Made by a program: the position numbers and the translations under genes
Notes under the pieces: generated by a model
Told to the model about the DNA's origin: nothing
Databases searched by the model: none
What the model saw: the letters and a program-made list of their open reading frames with translations, nothing else
Assembly (NCBI GenBank): GCA_958510825.1
Contig: OY294052.1
Location: 1,633,816-1,697,815, forward strand
Origin: Brachypterus glaber
Taxonomy: Eukaryota; Arthropoda; Insecta; Coleoptera; Kateretidae
Length of the DNA stretch: 64,000 nt
Direction: 5' to 3'
In this document: in pieces, positions 1-10,325 of the stretch
How the letters are laid out: each line of letters begins with the position of its first letter
Position numbering within the stretch: the stretch's first letter is position 1

Positions 1-126
1 CAGAAATAAGTTACAAAATTTTATGGGGTAATTCTACATTAAAAAATTTGAAAAAAAATCCTATAAAAGTTGGTCCGGAAATGAGTCCTAAGGGAGCTAC
101 GACCCTCTTAAGGGTACATTTAAATA
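1..126 (+). repeat. Fragment of the cagggtgattc foldback family, split by a later insertion
   Basis: This stretch (ggggtaattctacat, then tggtccggaaatgag, then gggtacat) matches the arm of the complete foldback at 45831-46358 and the fragment at 12341-12560. The family sequence breaks off near 126 and resumes near 656, so the element at 127-655 landed inside it. Non-coding; assigned by repeat similarity within the window only. Confidence 0.65.
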
Positions 127-655
127 GTATATTAAAGTACTAGTTTCATTACATACGTTTTTAACGCACGAGTACAAGTTTAGAAAACGAGCCGCTTGCG
201 GCGAGTTTTCTAAAGTACCAGTGCTGTAAAACCGTGTTATGAAACGAGTGCTTTATACAATTTTTTCTATTTTGCTCTAAAATTTAAAAAACTTACATTT
301 AAATTGATGACTGATTTAGGGATTTTTGTTTTGGGTTGGCATTCCAGTTTACACTATGTTTAAAATTCTAAGAACAAATGATATTTTGATATATTTTACA
401 GTCATCTCTTCTTTTTTTACTGCAATTAACCAGTCCACAATTTTAACACGGTAAAAAATAACCCAAATACAAAATTTTGTAAAAAATTAAACTTTAAATC
501 GACATTGACATTTGCACGCAAAACGTCAAGAGATAGGCTTTTGTATGTTGCCAACCCAACAGAAAAAAAAGTAGAGACCTCTTATGGGCCTATAAGAACA
601 CGCAAAATGCGTGTGATTATGAGCTTATAAGAGTCGCAAAATAGAAAAAAGTAGT
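127..655 (+). mobile_element. Short inverted-repeat element with a gccgcttgcggc hairpin (copy 1)
   Basis: The element is nearly identical to 50468-50988. Its left 115 bp form a foldback centred on gccgcttgcggc. Further in, ttttttctattttgc near 263 is mirrored by gcaaaatagaaaaaa near 637, giving a second inverted pair. No ORF worth the name is present. It interrupts a foldback repeat: the host sequence gggtacat...atagtttttatttaatatctctgg is continuous at 12420-12460 but split here. A non-autonomous DNA element is likely; the superfamily is unknown. Confidence 0.6.
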
Positions 656-1885
656 TTTTAGTTAATATCTCTGGAATCCTATCAGATTTCAGATTCAGAT
701 ATAGTTAATTCGTACATTACAATATTTATAAATTATTATGTTATTCCACCTAAACATAGTTTGTGTGTGGAATTTAAAGAAATATTTATAATACATTTTA
801 CTTACTGGCTAATTATCCTAAGACTATGTAAATAACTGAGAGAGAAAAGAAATACAAGGAGTGAGAGAGAGAACTCCAATAACGAATTTTCGCACATGCG
901 CTAACTTTGATGAAGGCTGTCTCTTATCTTATGTAATTTTTATTTGGTAATTTTAACCAAAATGGTGATGGCGATGTCAGTTTTTGGCCCCGAACTTTTT
1001 CATCCGTAGATATTTCGACATTTTCTCAATAAAATATGATCCTTTAGTTAAACATACATAAAAATAGATAAAATTGCAGTTAAAGAGAGAATTTCTAATT
1101 TGAGCATTAAAAATGCGCCAATAATAATTTCAATACTGCAAAGCGTCTTCACATTACTACTTGGTGTAAATGTGCTTGGTACTAAACTATTAAAAAATAT
1201 TTTTGACTTTAACCTTCAAATTTTTCCATAAAAATTATAACGACTATAATATCTGGCAGGTAATCTAGTAGACTTTAAATCTCATTATGTGAAAATTAAA
1301 AAAGCATATGTTCGTGTTTGATTTAAATGAAAATAAATTGACAATGTTATTTTTATACGATGAGATCACGAATGGGTTGCCAATTTTGATTAAAATCGAA
1401 AATACCGGGTGGAACCATTCTACAGTGAATTTTAAGGTATACTTTTTCAAACGAAATTAACTTTTACTTCAAAATGGCGGGACAAAATGGCAATTTTAAT
1501 TTTGGTCTCAAAGGTTTTTATTAAAATTTTTTAGTAAGGACAGAAATTTTTAATTTTAAATGTTTCAAACGGTTAAATTTACCGGGTTTTTAATGTAGAA
1601 TCATCCTGTAATATTTAAATTGGTGCATTTTTGAGTTCTTATTTTTGATGCTCAAAACGTGAAATTGCAATTTTCTCGAAGACGCTTGGCCCTACGGTGT
1701 TACATAAAAAGTATCATTTTATTTTTAATTAAAGAATCATATTTTATTGATAAAAAGTCAAAAAATCTACAGATGGCAGTTTGGGGCAAAAAAGTGACAA
1801 AAGTACAGAATTTTAAATTTGAAAATTTGTGGGATGGTTTCTTTCTGCAAAAAGCCGTGCCTCTTTCTTATTCACCCGGTATAAT
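656..1885. repeat. Degraded remainder of cagggtgattc-family foldback
   Basis: From the phrase aatatctctggaatcc through aactttttcatccgtagat and on to about 1100, the sequence follows one arm of the 45831-46358 element. From about 1560 to 1830 the opposite arm is visible in reverse (aatgtagaatcatcctgta, then aaaatctacagatg). The middle is diverged. Short ORFs here (1265-1450, 1659-1892) lie entirely in repeat sequence and have no recognisable domain. Confidence 0.5.
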
Positions 1886-2696
1886 CAATTAGTTACTTGT
1901 TCTATTTTGACACAACATTCGATTGGTAATTTTGGCAGCAGTTTTAATAGAAAATATTAAAAATAAGTATTAAAAATGATTTTACGTCAAGTTGGACTTT
2001 TTGGATTCCTTAACTTTGGCCTACTGCATAAAAATTGATTCTATCTACTTTATACATTTACAGCACCCCTTTTTCTCTTTTAGCTTTCTTTGGTCGTAAC
2101 TGCTAGGGCTCTATTTTAATTGGTTCCCTTGATCAAAAGTTATGGACGTCACGTGCACCCTTATTGCGAATAAAATGATTGGCCTCGCAGATTTTATTTC
2201 TTAATTTGATATAAATGATACTATGTCACAATGTTATAAAATAAAATTTGGATTATTCAAAAGTCCAACTAAATCGCCATTTTCGGATCTGTTATTTTAT
2301 TAATTTTCTTTTAATTGAATAAAGTTTTTCATAATATTTATATATTTTTCTTTGTAAATGTATTAGTTTGGTAACAAACATTTTTATAACATTATTATTA
2401 ATTTGTTCACGGCTGTGGATTTGTGACATCTGATATCTACACTGAAAAAATTTTTGCGCCGATGAACAGCTAAGGCAAGAATTTTTAAGCATCCAAATAG
2501 CTTTAAACTTCTTGCCTTTATGTATATATTAACAAATTTTATTATTTAAATTTATTTTACATTTAGACAACTAATTTTAAGCATTTATATAATAACATTT
2601 TCTTTGTGACAATTAAAAACGAACATCGGTGCAAAATCAATGTAATTTTTATTGATATCACGTAAAATGTTGGTTTGGACTTATTTATTAGCTTAC
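1886..2696. other. AT-rich non-coding DNA downstream of the PH exon donor (intron)
   Basis: This lies immediately downstream (on the minus strand) of the donor of the exon at 2697-3014, so it should be intron. It is AT-rich with no convincing exon. An acactgaaaaaa motif near 2440, also the end of several elements in this window, hints at a small decayed insertion. Confidence 0.5.
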
Positions 2697-3014
2697 CTTA
2701 GCCAGCCTCATTGCAGTCACCCAGCAGGTCCTCACTCGTTCTGAGTCGCAGGCGATGCACCTCAGTTCAGTGGCGGACGACGAGGTGGAAGAATGGGCGG
2801 ACGCGGCGAGCGGTGGAGGTTCCTGAGGGGAATCCCCGCCGCTGGAGACGATGCAAATCTCGCTCTCCGACGTGTTGTCGCTGCCGCAGGGCCGCAGACA
2901 CAAGCCCCACTCGGTGGGGGCCCGTAGTTGATTTTTGGCGTTCAGCGTGGCGTAAATATGGTAGTCGGGTAAATGAGCGAGGACCGAGAGTCCCGGTAAA
3001 TCGCCGTCTGAGAT
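2697..3014 (-). CDS. Internal exon: PH domain of a Grb7/Grb10/Grb14-type adaptor (partial gene)
   Basis: The exon encodes 106 residues in phase 0 at both ends. The minus strand shows a polypyrimidine tract and tttcag acceptor just above 3014, and an AAG|gtaagc donor just below 2697. Its reading frame has HIYATL (residues 19-24), APTEWG (32-37), a long Ser/Pro-rich loop (about 44-82), ELRC (83-86) and RTCWVTAMRLAK (95-106), which contains the invariant PH tryptophan at 98. The order APT(D/E)xGxCxKP - ELRxxC - RTCWxTAxRLxK is the hallmark of the Grb7/10/14 PH domain; vertebrate proteins continue with YG straight after the final K, so the exon end fits too. These proteins are cytosolic adaptors that join Ras-binding, PH, BPS and SH2 domains downstream of receptor tyrosine kinases. 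No other exon of the gene was recognised in the window. The alternative, an MRL (RIAM/lamellipodin/Pico) PH domain, fits less well because RTCW and APTE are Grb-like. GC content and codon use stand out from the surroundings. Confidence 0.85.
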
Positions 3015-3112
3015 CTGAAACAAAAAAAAATTAATTAGTGCAATATATAGGTATCCCTTGCCCTCCCGAGACTAAATTAATGATAATTTTTCGATTTAAT
3101 TGTGTTTTTTAT
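3015..3112 (-). other. Intron segment upstream of the PH exon
   Basis: It contains the polypyrimidine tract and AG acceptor of the exon on the minus strand; on the plus strand this is the run ctgaaacaaaaaaaaa. Nothing else is visible. Confidence 0.7.
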
Positions 3113-3195
3113 GACATTTTGGACCCCCCCTGTAACGCTATTTTCCTATACCCCCCCTAGGTGCGTTACGTAATATTTGAACGTTCCCTATGGCT
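3113..3195 (+). repeat. Fragment of the gggaacgttc MITE family
   Basis: The sequence ggaccccccctgtaacgc ... gcgttacgtaatatttgaacgttccc matches the complete palindromic copy at 8780-8929, with its central part deleted. It sits in the intron about 100 bp from the exon. Confidence 0.65.
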
Positions 3196-3784
3196 TAATG
3201 TAGTCGAGTCTTCGGTTAAGGTATTGAAATTTTACTGTACCGACATGAAAAAAACTTCAAAAAATATGTATCGTGTTTTTCCAATTATTTTTTACAGTGT
3301 AAGTTTAAACTTTACTCGACATGCATGATCGGATCAGTAATGAAATTGATCTCATTGAAGCTTATAGGTATTATATTATGCATATGAATAATTTTCAAAG
3401 TTTGAGAAGCTAATGCATACAGTGTATAATGTAATGCATACTTATAGTTAAAGAGCTGGTGAATATTTTTGAGAAGGTATTTTTTCCCGGCTGAATTCCA
3501 ATTGCCAGGTTTTGGGTGTTCCTTTGTAGGTATGCTAAAACATCTTGAAAACTTATTTTTAACAAAAAGTCCCACCCCTTAAAATTCTTCCTTTATTCAA
3601 ACTTTGATATTGGGCGTTTATGGAACAAAAAAGTTTTTCTGGATAATGAAGGAATATTCTCAATTTTTATGCTCCTCTACAAAAATAAAACGGATTTTTT
3701 ATTGGGTAAAAATGCTAAAAATTGACACATAAGGCTAGAAAAAAAAGCACTTTTTTCCAAAGAGTTCTTTTTTTCTAGGGTATT
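3196..3784. other. Intronic AT-rich sequence without recognisable features
   Basis: No conserved coding signal. The 87-codon minus-strand ORF at 3312-3575 has low-complexity composition, no domain and no splice or promoter support, so it is not called. Confidence 0.4.
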
Positions 3785-3876
3785 TAAAAAAAAGCAAGCG
3801 GCTTGTTTTCTAAACTTGTACTCGTGCGCTAAAAACGTATGTTATGAAACTAGTACTTTAATATACTGTTTAAAGT
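3785..3876 (-). repeat. End fragment of the gccgcttgcggc hairpin family (minus)
   Basis: This is the reverse complement of the left end of 127-655: gcggcttgttttctaaac, cttgtactcgtgcgc, then actagtactttaatatact. The fragment carries one arm only. Confidence 0.6.
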
Positions 3877-4340
3877 TTCGATGCGAAAAAAAACGTTGCA
3901 AACTTCAGATTCATTTAAAAAGTGCCTTTGACAGATCATGTCAAAGACACTTTTTAAGGACTTTATCCCGTTTCCCCAGAATTATTTTGTAAAAATATAG
4001 CTTAATGTTTTCTCCTTTTTTTTGGGATTCTAGCGCCCAAAGGAACCGGATCCAGAACCTGCTGATTTAGAAATAGCCTAAACAGAATGTACTTTGAAAT
4101 GTTTAAAATTCAGCTGGGAGAAAATAACTTTATGAAAATGATGTATTACTAGTTTCTAGAGTAGAGTTTCATCGATAAAAGCATTAGAGAACCTGCCAAT
4201 TACCAAAGTGATCAAATACAGTATTTTATCCTGACTAGCTTTTTTGTAAATTGTAAACAGTTTTATGAACACCGGATTCGTTGCAAATTTTATTGCACAC
4301 GGCGTTCACAAAATCCTCTAAACAAAAAAATTGGACATTG
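3877..4340. other. AT-rich spacer with one small hairpin
   Basis: The only structure is an imperfect inverted repeat at about 3918-3960 (aaaaagtgcctttgac ... gtcaaagacacttttta, 7-nt loop), capable of a stem of about 16 bp. No gene seen. Confidence 0.4.
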
Positions 4341-4356
4341 GAAAACCATAGGCAAT

Positions 4357-4444
4357 AACCGGTTTTTGGTTAACCGGTTGGGGAAATTGCCTCAGACCGG
4401 TTTTTGGTTAAAACACGGAAGCAATAACCGGTTGAGAACCGGTT
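4357..4444. promoter_or_regulatory. Cluster of five ACCGGTT motifs (grainyhead-like sites)
   Basis: AACCGGTT occurs at 4357-4364, 4372-4379, 4426-4433 and 4437-4444, with gaccggtt at 4395-4402. AACCGGTT is the known core of Grainyhead/CP2 binding sites. Five copies in 88 bp within an AT-rich intron are far above chance. They partly follow a tandem-like repeat (ggcaataaccggtt / gcaataaccggtt), so a repeat origin is possible. Function is inference. Confidence 0.35.
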
Positions 4445-4477
4445 TAAACCTTAATTTCTCTACTTTTTTGTAAAAAA

Positions 4478-4602
4478 ACAAATGTTACGCAACAAATGGG
4501 AGTGGGGTGGGGGGTCTTGAAAATGTTACGCCGCGTTGAATGGGGATGGGGGTCAAAAATTGCAAAATTTTGCGTTACGTAATACTTGAACGTTCCCTAA
4601 GT
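4478..4602 (+). repeat. Diverged copy of the gggaacgttc MITE family
   Basis: Its right end gcgttacgtaatacttgaacgttccc matches the 8780-8929 element. The left half (tgttacgcaac, G-rich run, tgttacgccgcg) is the diverged mirror arm, so most of the palindrome is retained. Confidence 0.6.
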
Positions 4603-4858
4603 ATACCGTATTATTAAAAATAACTAATTTTATGAGCAATTACTGAATTTAGAAAGTCGTTTGATGTAAGCAATAAAAAAACTTTATTTAGTTACTTTAT
4701 ACAAGAACTAAAAGTTCTATAAACATTGTATATTAGTCTTTACAGCATAGTACATTGTTCTACCAAGATTATAATATTAATATACTATAACAAGCCGTGA
4801 AGATATACAATTCTTCACATTATATAGTATACTCCTCTCAGTTGCAGGCATTTTTATT

Positions 4859-5100
4859 CAGGGGCGGAGATATGGGGGGGGGAAGCCTCCCCCTATACTA
4901 ATTGAGTTGGTAAATTATCCTGTTAAAGTTGGTAAAACGTCCGCCCAAGTTGGAAATTATTTTAGTCGTAAAAATTTTCGGTAGGTTAAAGCTTTTTTTC
5001 AGACTATATACAGTTGGTAAATTCAGTTGACAGAGTTGGTAAATTTGGCTTTATGAGTTGTTAAATTTTGATCTCCGCCACCTATTTTGAAATTCAAAAA
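4859..5100 (+). mobile_element. hAT-like non-autonomous fragment (caggggcggagat end)
   Basis: It starts with caggggcggagat followed by a G run, and an inverted counterpart, atctccgcc, lies near 5078-5088. CAGGGGCGG termini are common in hAT elements. The interior repeats gttggtaaat four times. No 8-bp duplication could be confirmed, so the right boundary is uncertain. Confidence 0.4.
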
Positions 5101-6652
5101 AGTTTTAAGTTGTAATAGTAGAAACGTTTTAATTTTTTTAGTCATCAACTTTTTTTTCGAGGGAATAAAAATTGTAATTTTAGACTAAAAAAAATGTGAT
5201 TTCGACCTTCTTCCCCCTCGTTTTAAATCTTCTTTGCTATGGCCCTGGCTGCGAGGAGTATAATAGTATAACTTCCAACATAGTTTACTAAAATAAAAAC
5301 TTTCTTATTGAAATAAAGTTTCATAAACATCAAACTTTAAGCATATTTTTCCATAAAACTCTATAAAGTTGAATACAAACTATTATGACAAGAATTCAAA
5401 AGTACACTAATTGGCAATTTTTTTTTTTATATAAAACCACTTTTTTATCAAGTGTGCCTTCTTGATGGTTGGTGTGCTAAGCTTCATGTTGCCTGTTTTT
5501 TTTTCTAGCTAATATCTAAATAACTATAATTAGATTATGTAGATACTTGGTTTTTGGCTTAGTATATGCAGTTACCACTAAAATGCTTAGTAAAATAGTA
5601 CACTGAGAGCTCGTGATCGTAGCAAATACCAAACGTTTTTGCTTATATGGAACCCCGCGAAAGTTTAGTTTAGTTTAGTTTAACATTGACCGTAGCTCTG
5701 TGTACATTGTTAAACATACCCTCAATTTTTTTTGTTGAAAATAACCCGTTTAGAGCAAATATATCGCTTAGGGTGGGGTGGGGTACAAAAAGTACCTAGA
5801 AGTAACTTGGTAATACATATAATATTTTCTAAAAAAATGTGATAATAGTTACCCCCTTTGTCCCTAGTGCGGTCAGTTCATAAATAAAGCTAGAAAATTG
5901 GCGGTTCCCATGATAATATCCCATAAAACCTAATAAAGTTAACAATTTGTATACATTTTCAGTTTTGCGATTTTTCCATTATATTTTATGTAGGTCGGTT
6001 TTTTTCTGTTAAAATATCTCAAATAAATATAACCATGTATTCGCAGGGGAGAGAGAAATATGGGATAGGACTTTTTAACTAAATTGTTTAATGTTATCCT
6101 AGATAAAAAATTATTTACCTGTTTTCTGTTTTAATAAAGACCTTCAGTATGAGGAAAAATTAATGAAAAAACCAAACGAAATTAAATTTCGTTTAAATTT
6201 TGATGCCAAATTTCGGCATCCACCTCCTTCATTTGAAAGTTAAAAATAAAAAATAAATACTTTTTATTTTACAATTTGGAAATTAAGTGGGGCTATTTTT
6301 ATTGTTTTGAGCAAGGTTTTGAGCTAAATTTGGCACGGAATGTGGTTTTTGGTTTTTGCTGTTATATTTCTTTAATTTTCAAATGCCAAATTTCGTTTTT
6401 TAAGCTGAAATTTGGCATATATTTAAATGCATGCACGACATGGAATACCAGGGTCGTTTAATAAAAAATAATCCTGCCTTACAAAAAAAGTTATATATTT
6501 TATTTTTTTAAGCTGAAAAGGCATTAAATATAACGCTATAGTGTGGTAAAAATATCTGTATACATTGTGATAAAAGTAATGTAATAAAATAATAAACAAA
6601 ATATAAATTTTCTAGTTTGAATAAAATCGTTAATTTTTTATATAGGTAATCT
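5101..6652. other. AT-rich non-coding stretch with a (gttta)n run
   Basis: The notable piece is a short agttt pentamer run at 5662-5682. The plus-strand ORF at 6276-6461 is a low-complexity open frame without homology that I recognise. No exon or RNA gene found. Confidence 0.4.
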
Positions 6653-6653
6653 A

Positions 6654-6830
6654 TTAAGGGCTTATCCACAGGCTTGCATAACAAAACATAACGCATAACA
6701 CATAATGACATAATTTGCATATGTTCGTCCTCTTCTTCTTCCTCTATCGTCTATTAACCAATGGATAGTCTTATGTCAAATGCCGTATGCAAATTATGTC
6801 AGTATGTTATTAGTGGATATGCCTTAAAGC
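6654..6830. mobile_element. Short palindromic MITE of about 175 bp
   Basis: The left end ttaagggcttatccac mirrors the right end gtggatatgccttaa. Subterminal arms taatgacataatttgcat and atgcaaattatgtcag also mirror each other. The loop is pyrimidine-rich. It has no coding capacity and no clear superfamily. Confidence 0.5.
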
Positions 6831-7221
6831 CTAGCCAATAAAATGGTTATGTTTATACATAATATTTACATAAATAAAAATTTTATTCGCGTATAAACAA
6901 AATTTTGTTTATGTACCTATAACATTAGATTATTTTATCGTTAAATATTTCTTTTATGGAAATTTTTACGCATTTGAATACCTAACCTAGCCTAACAGCA
7001 TAATTATTGAGAGTATGCCAATTAGAAAATAGTTGGTAGTAAATAAAACCTAAAAATAGGTGGAATTACACAATATCTAAAAATAGGAGGCATTAAAAAA
7101 AACAGCATATATTAGCCAGTCTATGTTAGATAATTATTTTAATTTATGTTTTTTTTAATTTTTCATCACGAGGGGCCAAGTTTTTTTAAAAAAAATAGCA
7201 GATTTTGAGGAAAACTGCCGT
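6831..7221. other. AT-rich spacer, no features recognised
   Basis: Only AT-rich sequence with short tandem-like phrases (aaaataggtggaatt / aaaataggaggcatt, about 7063-7095). No coding signal. Confidence 0.4.
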
Positions 7222-7490
7222 TTTAAAGGAGGATTGGACTACCGCGTCGTACTTGACGAGTTTACTACCCAAAATAGCGAGAGTTCGGTTCTCACCGGCG
7301 CCGATTTGCCTTTTTCAGTTAATTAATAATTGATATTTGGCGAAGGCGTAAGTGAAGCGGACACTCCCTATAAATTGGTGCGAAAGTCAATTAAAGCCGG
7401 TGGTTCCCTCTACTACTAGCCCACACAAGTCCTGGACTTAGGGGATGCTTAATTAAGTAGAATAGTACGAGGTTAAACAAAATGTAAAAA
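7222..7490 (+). mobile_element. tRNA-derived SINE, family S1 (copy 1)
   Basis: The head has an RNA polymerase III B-box-like gagttcggttctcacc and a weak A box. The body then matches 46383-46655 closely: gatttgcctttttcagtt, ggcgaaggcgtaagtgaa, gccggtggttccctc, cccacacaagtcctggac, gggatgcttaattaagta. It ends in an A-rich tail (aaaatgtaaaaaaatgtaaaa). Flanks resemble an imperfect duplication (aggaaaactgcc / aggaaaatagcc). SINEs are copied by the reverse transcriptase of a partner LINE; none is intact here. Confidence 0.75.
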
Positions 7491-7714
7491 AATGTAAAAG
7501 GAAAATAGCCCATTTTTTTAAGAAAATGACTAAACTTCAAAAACTCTTTTTTTTATCTTAAATCTGCTCTTGAAATAATAATAAAAAAGAGCACCTTTCT
7601 CTTTAAAAACATTGTGTACTCATGCCAACTTAATTTATTATTTCAGAAACAGTAAATTTTATTAGCTTATTTTTAGGATTAACTTAAACATTCAAATCCG
7701 CCTATTTTATTTTA
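7491..7714. other. AT-rich spacer
   Basis: Sequence between the SINE and the foldback element; nothing recognisable. Confidence 0.4.
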
Positions 7715-7717
7715 TTA

Positions 7718-8699
7718 CACAGGCCCACAAAAAAAAATTCTGAGTCTTGGATTCCAATATGATATTCATATGTATTTTTTCCCGCTGAAACTGAATCAGC
7801 AATCCGTTTAACCCCTACACGTCAGGATTTTGACATAACCTCAAAAAACACCCGAAAAACTACTGAAGCCTCTAAAATCATCTATGCCATACCACTGTCA
7901 CCCCCCTGTCCCCAAATTGCTAATTCTAAAACCCCAGAAACCCATAATCCCCTAACCTAATACCATAGCCGCATAACCTCCAAACCCCGTAACCTCATTA
8001 AGTAGAAAAATCTAATTTGGGAAAACAGAAAACATTTTTTTTGTTGAACATAGTCATAGGTAAGTAACTCTATAACCCCAAAATCCCCCAACACCATAAC
8101 CTCAAAATCCCTTCACTTCATAACCCCATATACTATATCCCCTTAATCCCGTTATCCTATTCTGTGGAGAAGTCCGGTTAAAAAAATAATGAAGTAGACC
8201 TTGACTCATGACTTCACTCACAAAACTCTTATGATTTTGAGAACCGGATTTCTCCACAGAATAGGATGATGGGGTTACGAGGTTATAATATATGGGGTTA
8301 CGGAGTGAAGGGGTTAGGAGGTGTGATGGGATTTTAGGTTTATACAGTTACTTATTCATAACTATATTCTACAAGAAAATTTCACGTAATTGTTCTGTTT
8401 TACTGAACCAGATTTTTCTACCTAATGAGGTTACGGAGTTTTGAGGTTATGGAGTAATGGTATTTCGAGGTGAGGGGATTATGGGGTTACGAAATTACGA
8501 ATTTGGATCAAGGGGGTGAAAGTGGTATGGAGTAGATGATTTTAGCGGTTTCAGTCGTTTTTCGGGTGTTTTTTGAGGTTATGTCAAAATCCTGACGTGT
8601 AGGGGTTAAACGGGTTACGGATTCGGTTTCAGCAGGAAAAAATACATAGGAATATCATATTCGAATCCTAGACTCACAATTTTTTTTTGTGGGCTTGTG
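7718..8699. mobile_element. 982-bp foldback element with cacaggcccac termini
   Basis: Both ends carry cacaggcccacaaaaaa (right end gtgggcttgtg), flanked by TTA at 7715-7717 and 8700-8702. The arms mirror each other for about 450 bp (for example cctacacgtcaggattttg near 7815 against caaaatcctgacgtgtagg near 8585). The interior is a degenerate series of C-rich phrases on the left arm (cataacccca type) and G-rich ones on the right. A 3-bp TTA duplication fits PIF/Harbinger-type insertion, but the TIR alone does not prove it. Shorter relatives are at 13506-13750 and 42710-43203. Confidence 0.75.
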
Positions 8700-8779
8700 T
8701 TATTAAACAAAATAGAGTTTTTTTTTAATTACTTTTAAAACCAAAAATGGAATCTTCTGCTTAGATGGGCCATACCTTA

Positions 8780-8929
8780 GGGAACGTTCAAATATTACGT
8801 AACGCAAATGTTGATCATTTTGGACCCCCCCCCCTGTAACGCTATTTTCCTATACCATTAACATGGGCGTAACACTCCAAAATGACCCCCACCCCCCCTA
8901 GGAGCGTTACGTAATACTTGATCGTTCCC
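8780..8929. mobile_element. Complete gggaacgttc palindromic MITE (150 bp)
   Basis: It begins gggaacgttcaaatattacg and ends in the mirror image gtaatacttgatcgttccc. TTA flanks both ends. C runs mark the left arm (ggaccccccccc) and the right arm (gaccccca). It is the reference copy for fragments at 3113, 4478, 33837 and 57087. Confidence 0.7.
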
Positions 8930-8930
8930 T

Positions 8931-9334
8931 TATAACCTTTTTTTATGGTGGCTGTTTATTTTAATATTGGAGCAAACAATAGAGAAAAACAAAAATGTTT
9001 AAAGAAGCATTTTACAAATTTATTCGGAGTCAGGACCTTTTTTAATATCCTTCTCGGTACATAATTTTGTCACAATCGCTCACAGTTTCGCTTTTATCTT
9101 TAGGTCCGGATCTTCGGAAAGTTATAAAACATAAATTTTAACAGTCGTTTTCAAAATTTAGGCATGATTCACTTTTATATGAGTTTTTATTTAAATAAAT
9201 TACTTCTAACCTAGTAAACAAACATACTGAATTTTGTGGGTTATCTTATCTGTAAATACACTACATATTTTAATTGGGGGGCAAGAACTTTTAGGCACAG
9301 TGTCGCAATTTCTCGTTATTATTCAACAATATAT
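8931..9334. other. AT-rich spacer
   Basis: No coding, RNA or repeat signal recognised between the MITE and the next foldback. Confidence 0.4.
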
Positions 9335-9402
9335 CGTCCCCGACACTAAGAAGTAAACTGAATATTCAGTTACAAATGGATAGGAAATCGGAAGTTATTA
9401 CA

Positions 9403-9600
9403 CACAGAAAAATATTATCTTAAATCAAGAATGTGTGATTTGGATTATATTCTCCTTTAAAACAAAATGAGAATATGGTATGCTTGAAAGAATATATTCT
9501 CAAATATTAAAGGGTATGCTTGAAGAATATATTCTCTTAAAAGAGGAATATATTCTCTTCGTTATATCCAAATCTTGATTTAAGATAATATTTTTCTGTG
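9403..9600. mobile_element. 198-bp MITE with cacagaaaaatatt TIRs
   Basis: Terminal inverted repeats of about 28 bp: cacagaaaaatattatctta at the left and taagataatatttttctgtg at the right. The interior has several copies of agaatatattctc, which is itself palindromic. No ORF. Confidence 0.7.
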
Positions 9601-9641
9601 TCTATCCTATACAATTGTAGTTACTTTAATTTTTGTTAAAA

Positions 9642-9942
9642 ATAGTTATTTATGGTACTAGTGGGTAAAGTAAGATATTACCCATGAGAAAATTAACATG
9701 CGAGGCGTCAGCAAAGCATGTTAATTTTCGAGAGGGCAATATCGGTTTACCCATGAGTGCCATACAAGGTTTTATCCAATAAATAGCTTAGGAATTCATA
9801 TTTTTATTAAAAATTTTAATGACATATACAAGAAAATAATTTGACAAGCGACAGTTGAGTGGGTAAAATAAGTAATTATCCACTCAATAAAGTAAAAGCC
9901 ATGCGGGGGTAATGGTCTTATTATCTGTATGTATTGGATAAA
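9642..9942 (+). repeat. Hairpin-family element, copy a
   Basis: The order is tactagtgggtaaagtaag, a hairpin (ttaacatgc ... gcatgttaa), cggtttacccatgag, gttttatccaataaatagc, gtgggtaaaataa, and a terminal tgtattggataa. Six other copies share this order (10326, 12977, 19154, 22583, 37783, 61167). No ORF. The ends show no clear inverted repeat, so its class is open. Confidence 0.7.
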
Positions 9943-10325
9943 GTGTTTTATGTCCGTCCATAAATATTAAAGTACATGACTTTAGAACTATAGTGTTTAT
10001 AGCAAAAATTAAAGTACATTTGCAACGGATCATAACTTCCTATCCATTTGTAACTAAATATTCAGTTTCTTTGTGCAGGGTCACATATAGTTTTTGCATT
10101 AAATGAGCTTATGAAAGTTGGGCTCTAAAAGTTGGTAAACTAACAATTAAATTTTGCAACTTGTAATTGAATACTACAAAAGTTGGTTTAATTTAATTTA
10201 ATTTTAAACGGGATCCATCTAATTTGGAGACGAATATTTTATAAACTTTTCGTCGTAAAAGTTAACATCTGCTAGATAATATTAAAATAAACAATGCGAG
10301 AATGTAATTAACATTTTTAAATATA

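Larger units (their letters stand above)
9335..10085. repeat. Outer inverted repeat containing two nested elements
   Basis: The phrase actgaatattcagttacaaa, then tggataggaa, at 9357-9388 is mirrored near 10035-10075 (ttcctatccatttgtaac, then taaatattcagttt). Between the arms sit a TIR element (9403-9600) and a hairpin-family copy (9642-9942). The outer repeat is therefore the oldest of the three. Confidence 0.5.

Noticed and set aside
2711..3034. 107-codon plus-strand ORF, Arg-rich
   Set aside because: Antisense shadow of the PH exon; the minus strand has splice sites and family motifs.
9642..9942. Helitron interpretation of the hairpin family
   Set aside because: A tccaata start and ctag end can be found on the reverse strand, but conserved family sequence continues past them, so they are not the true ends.
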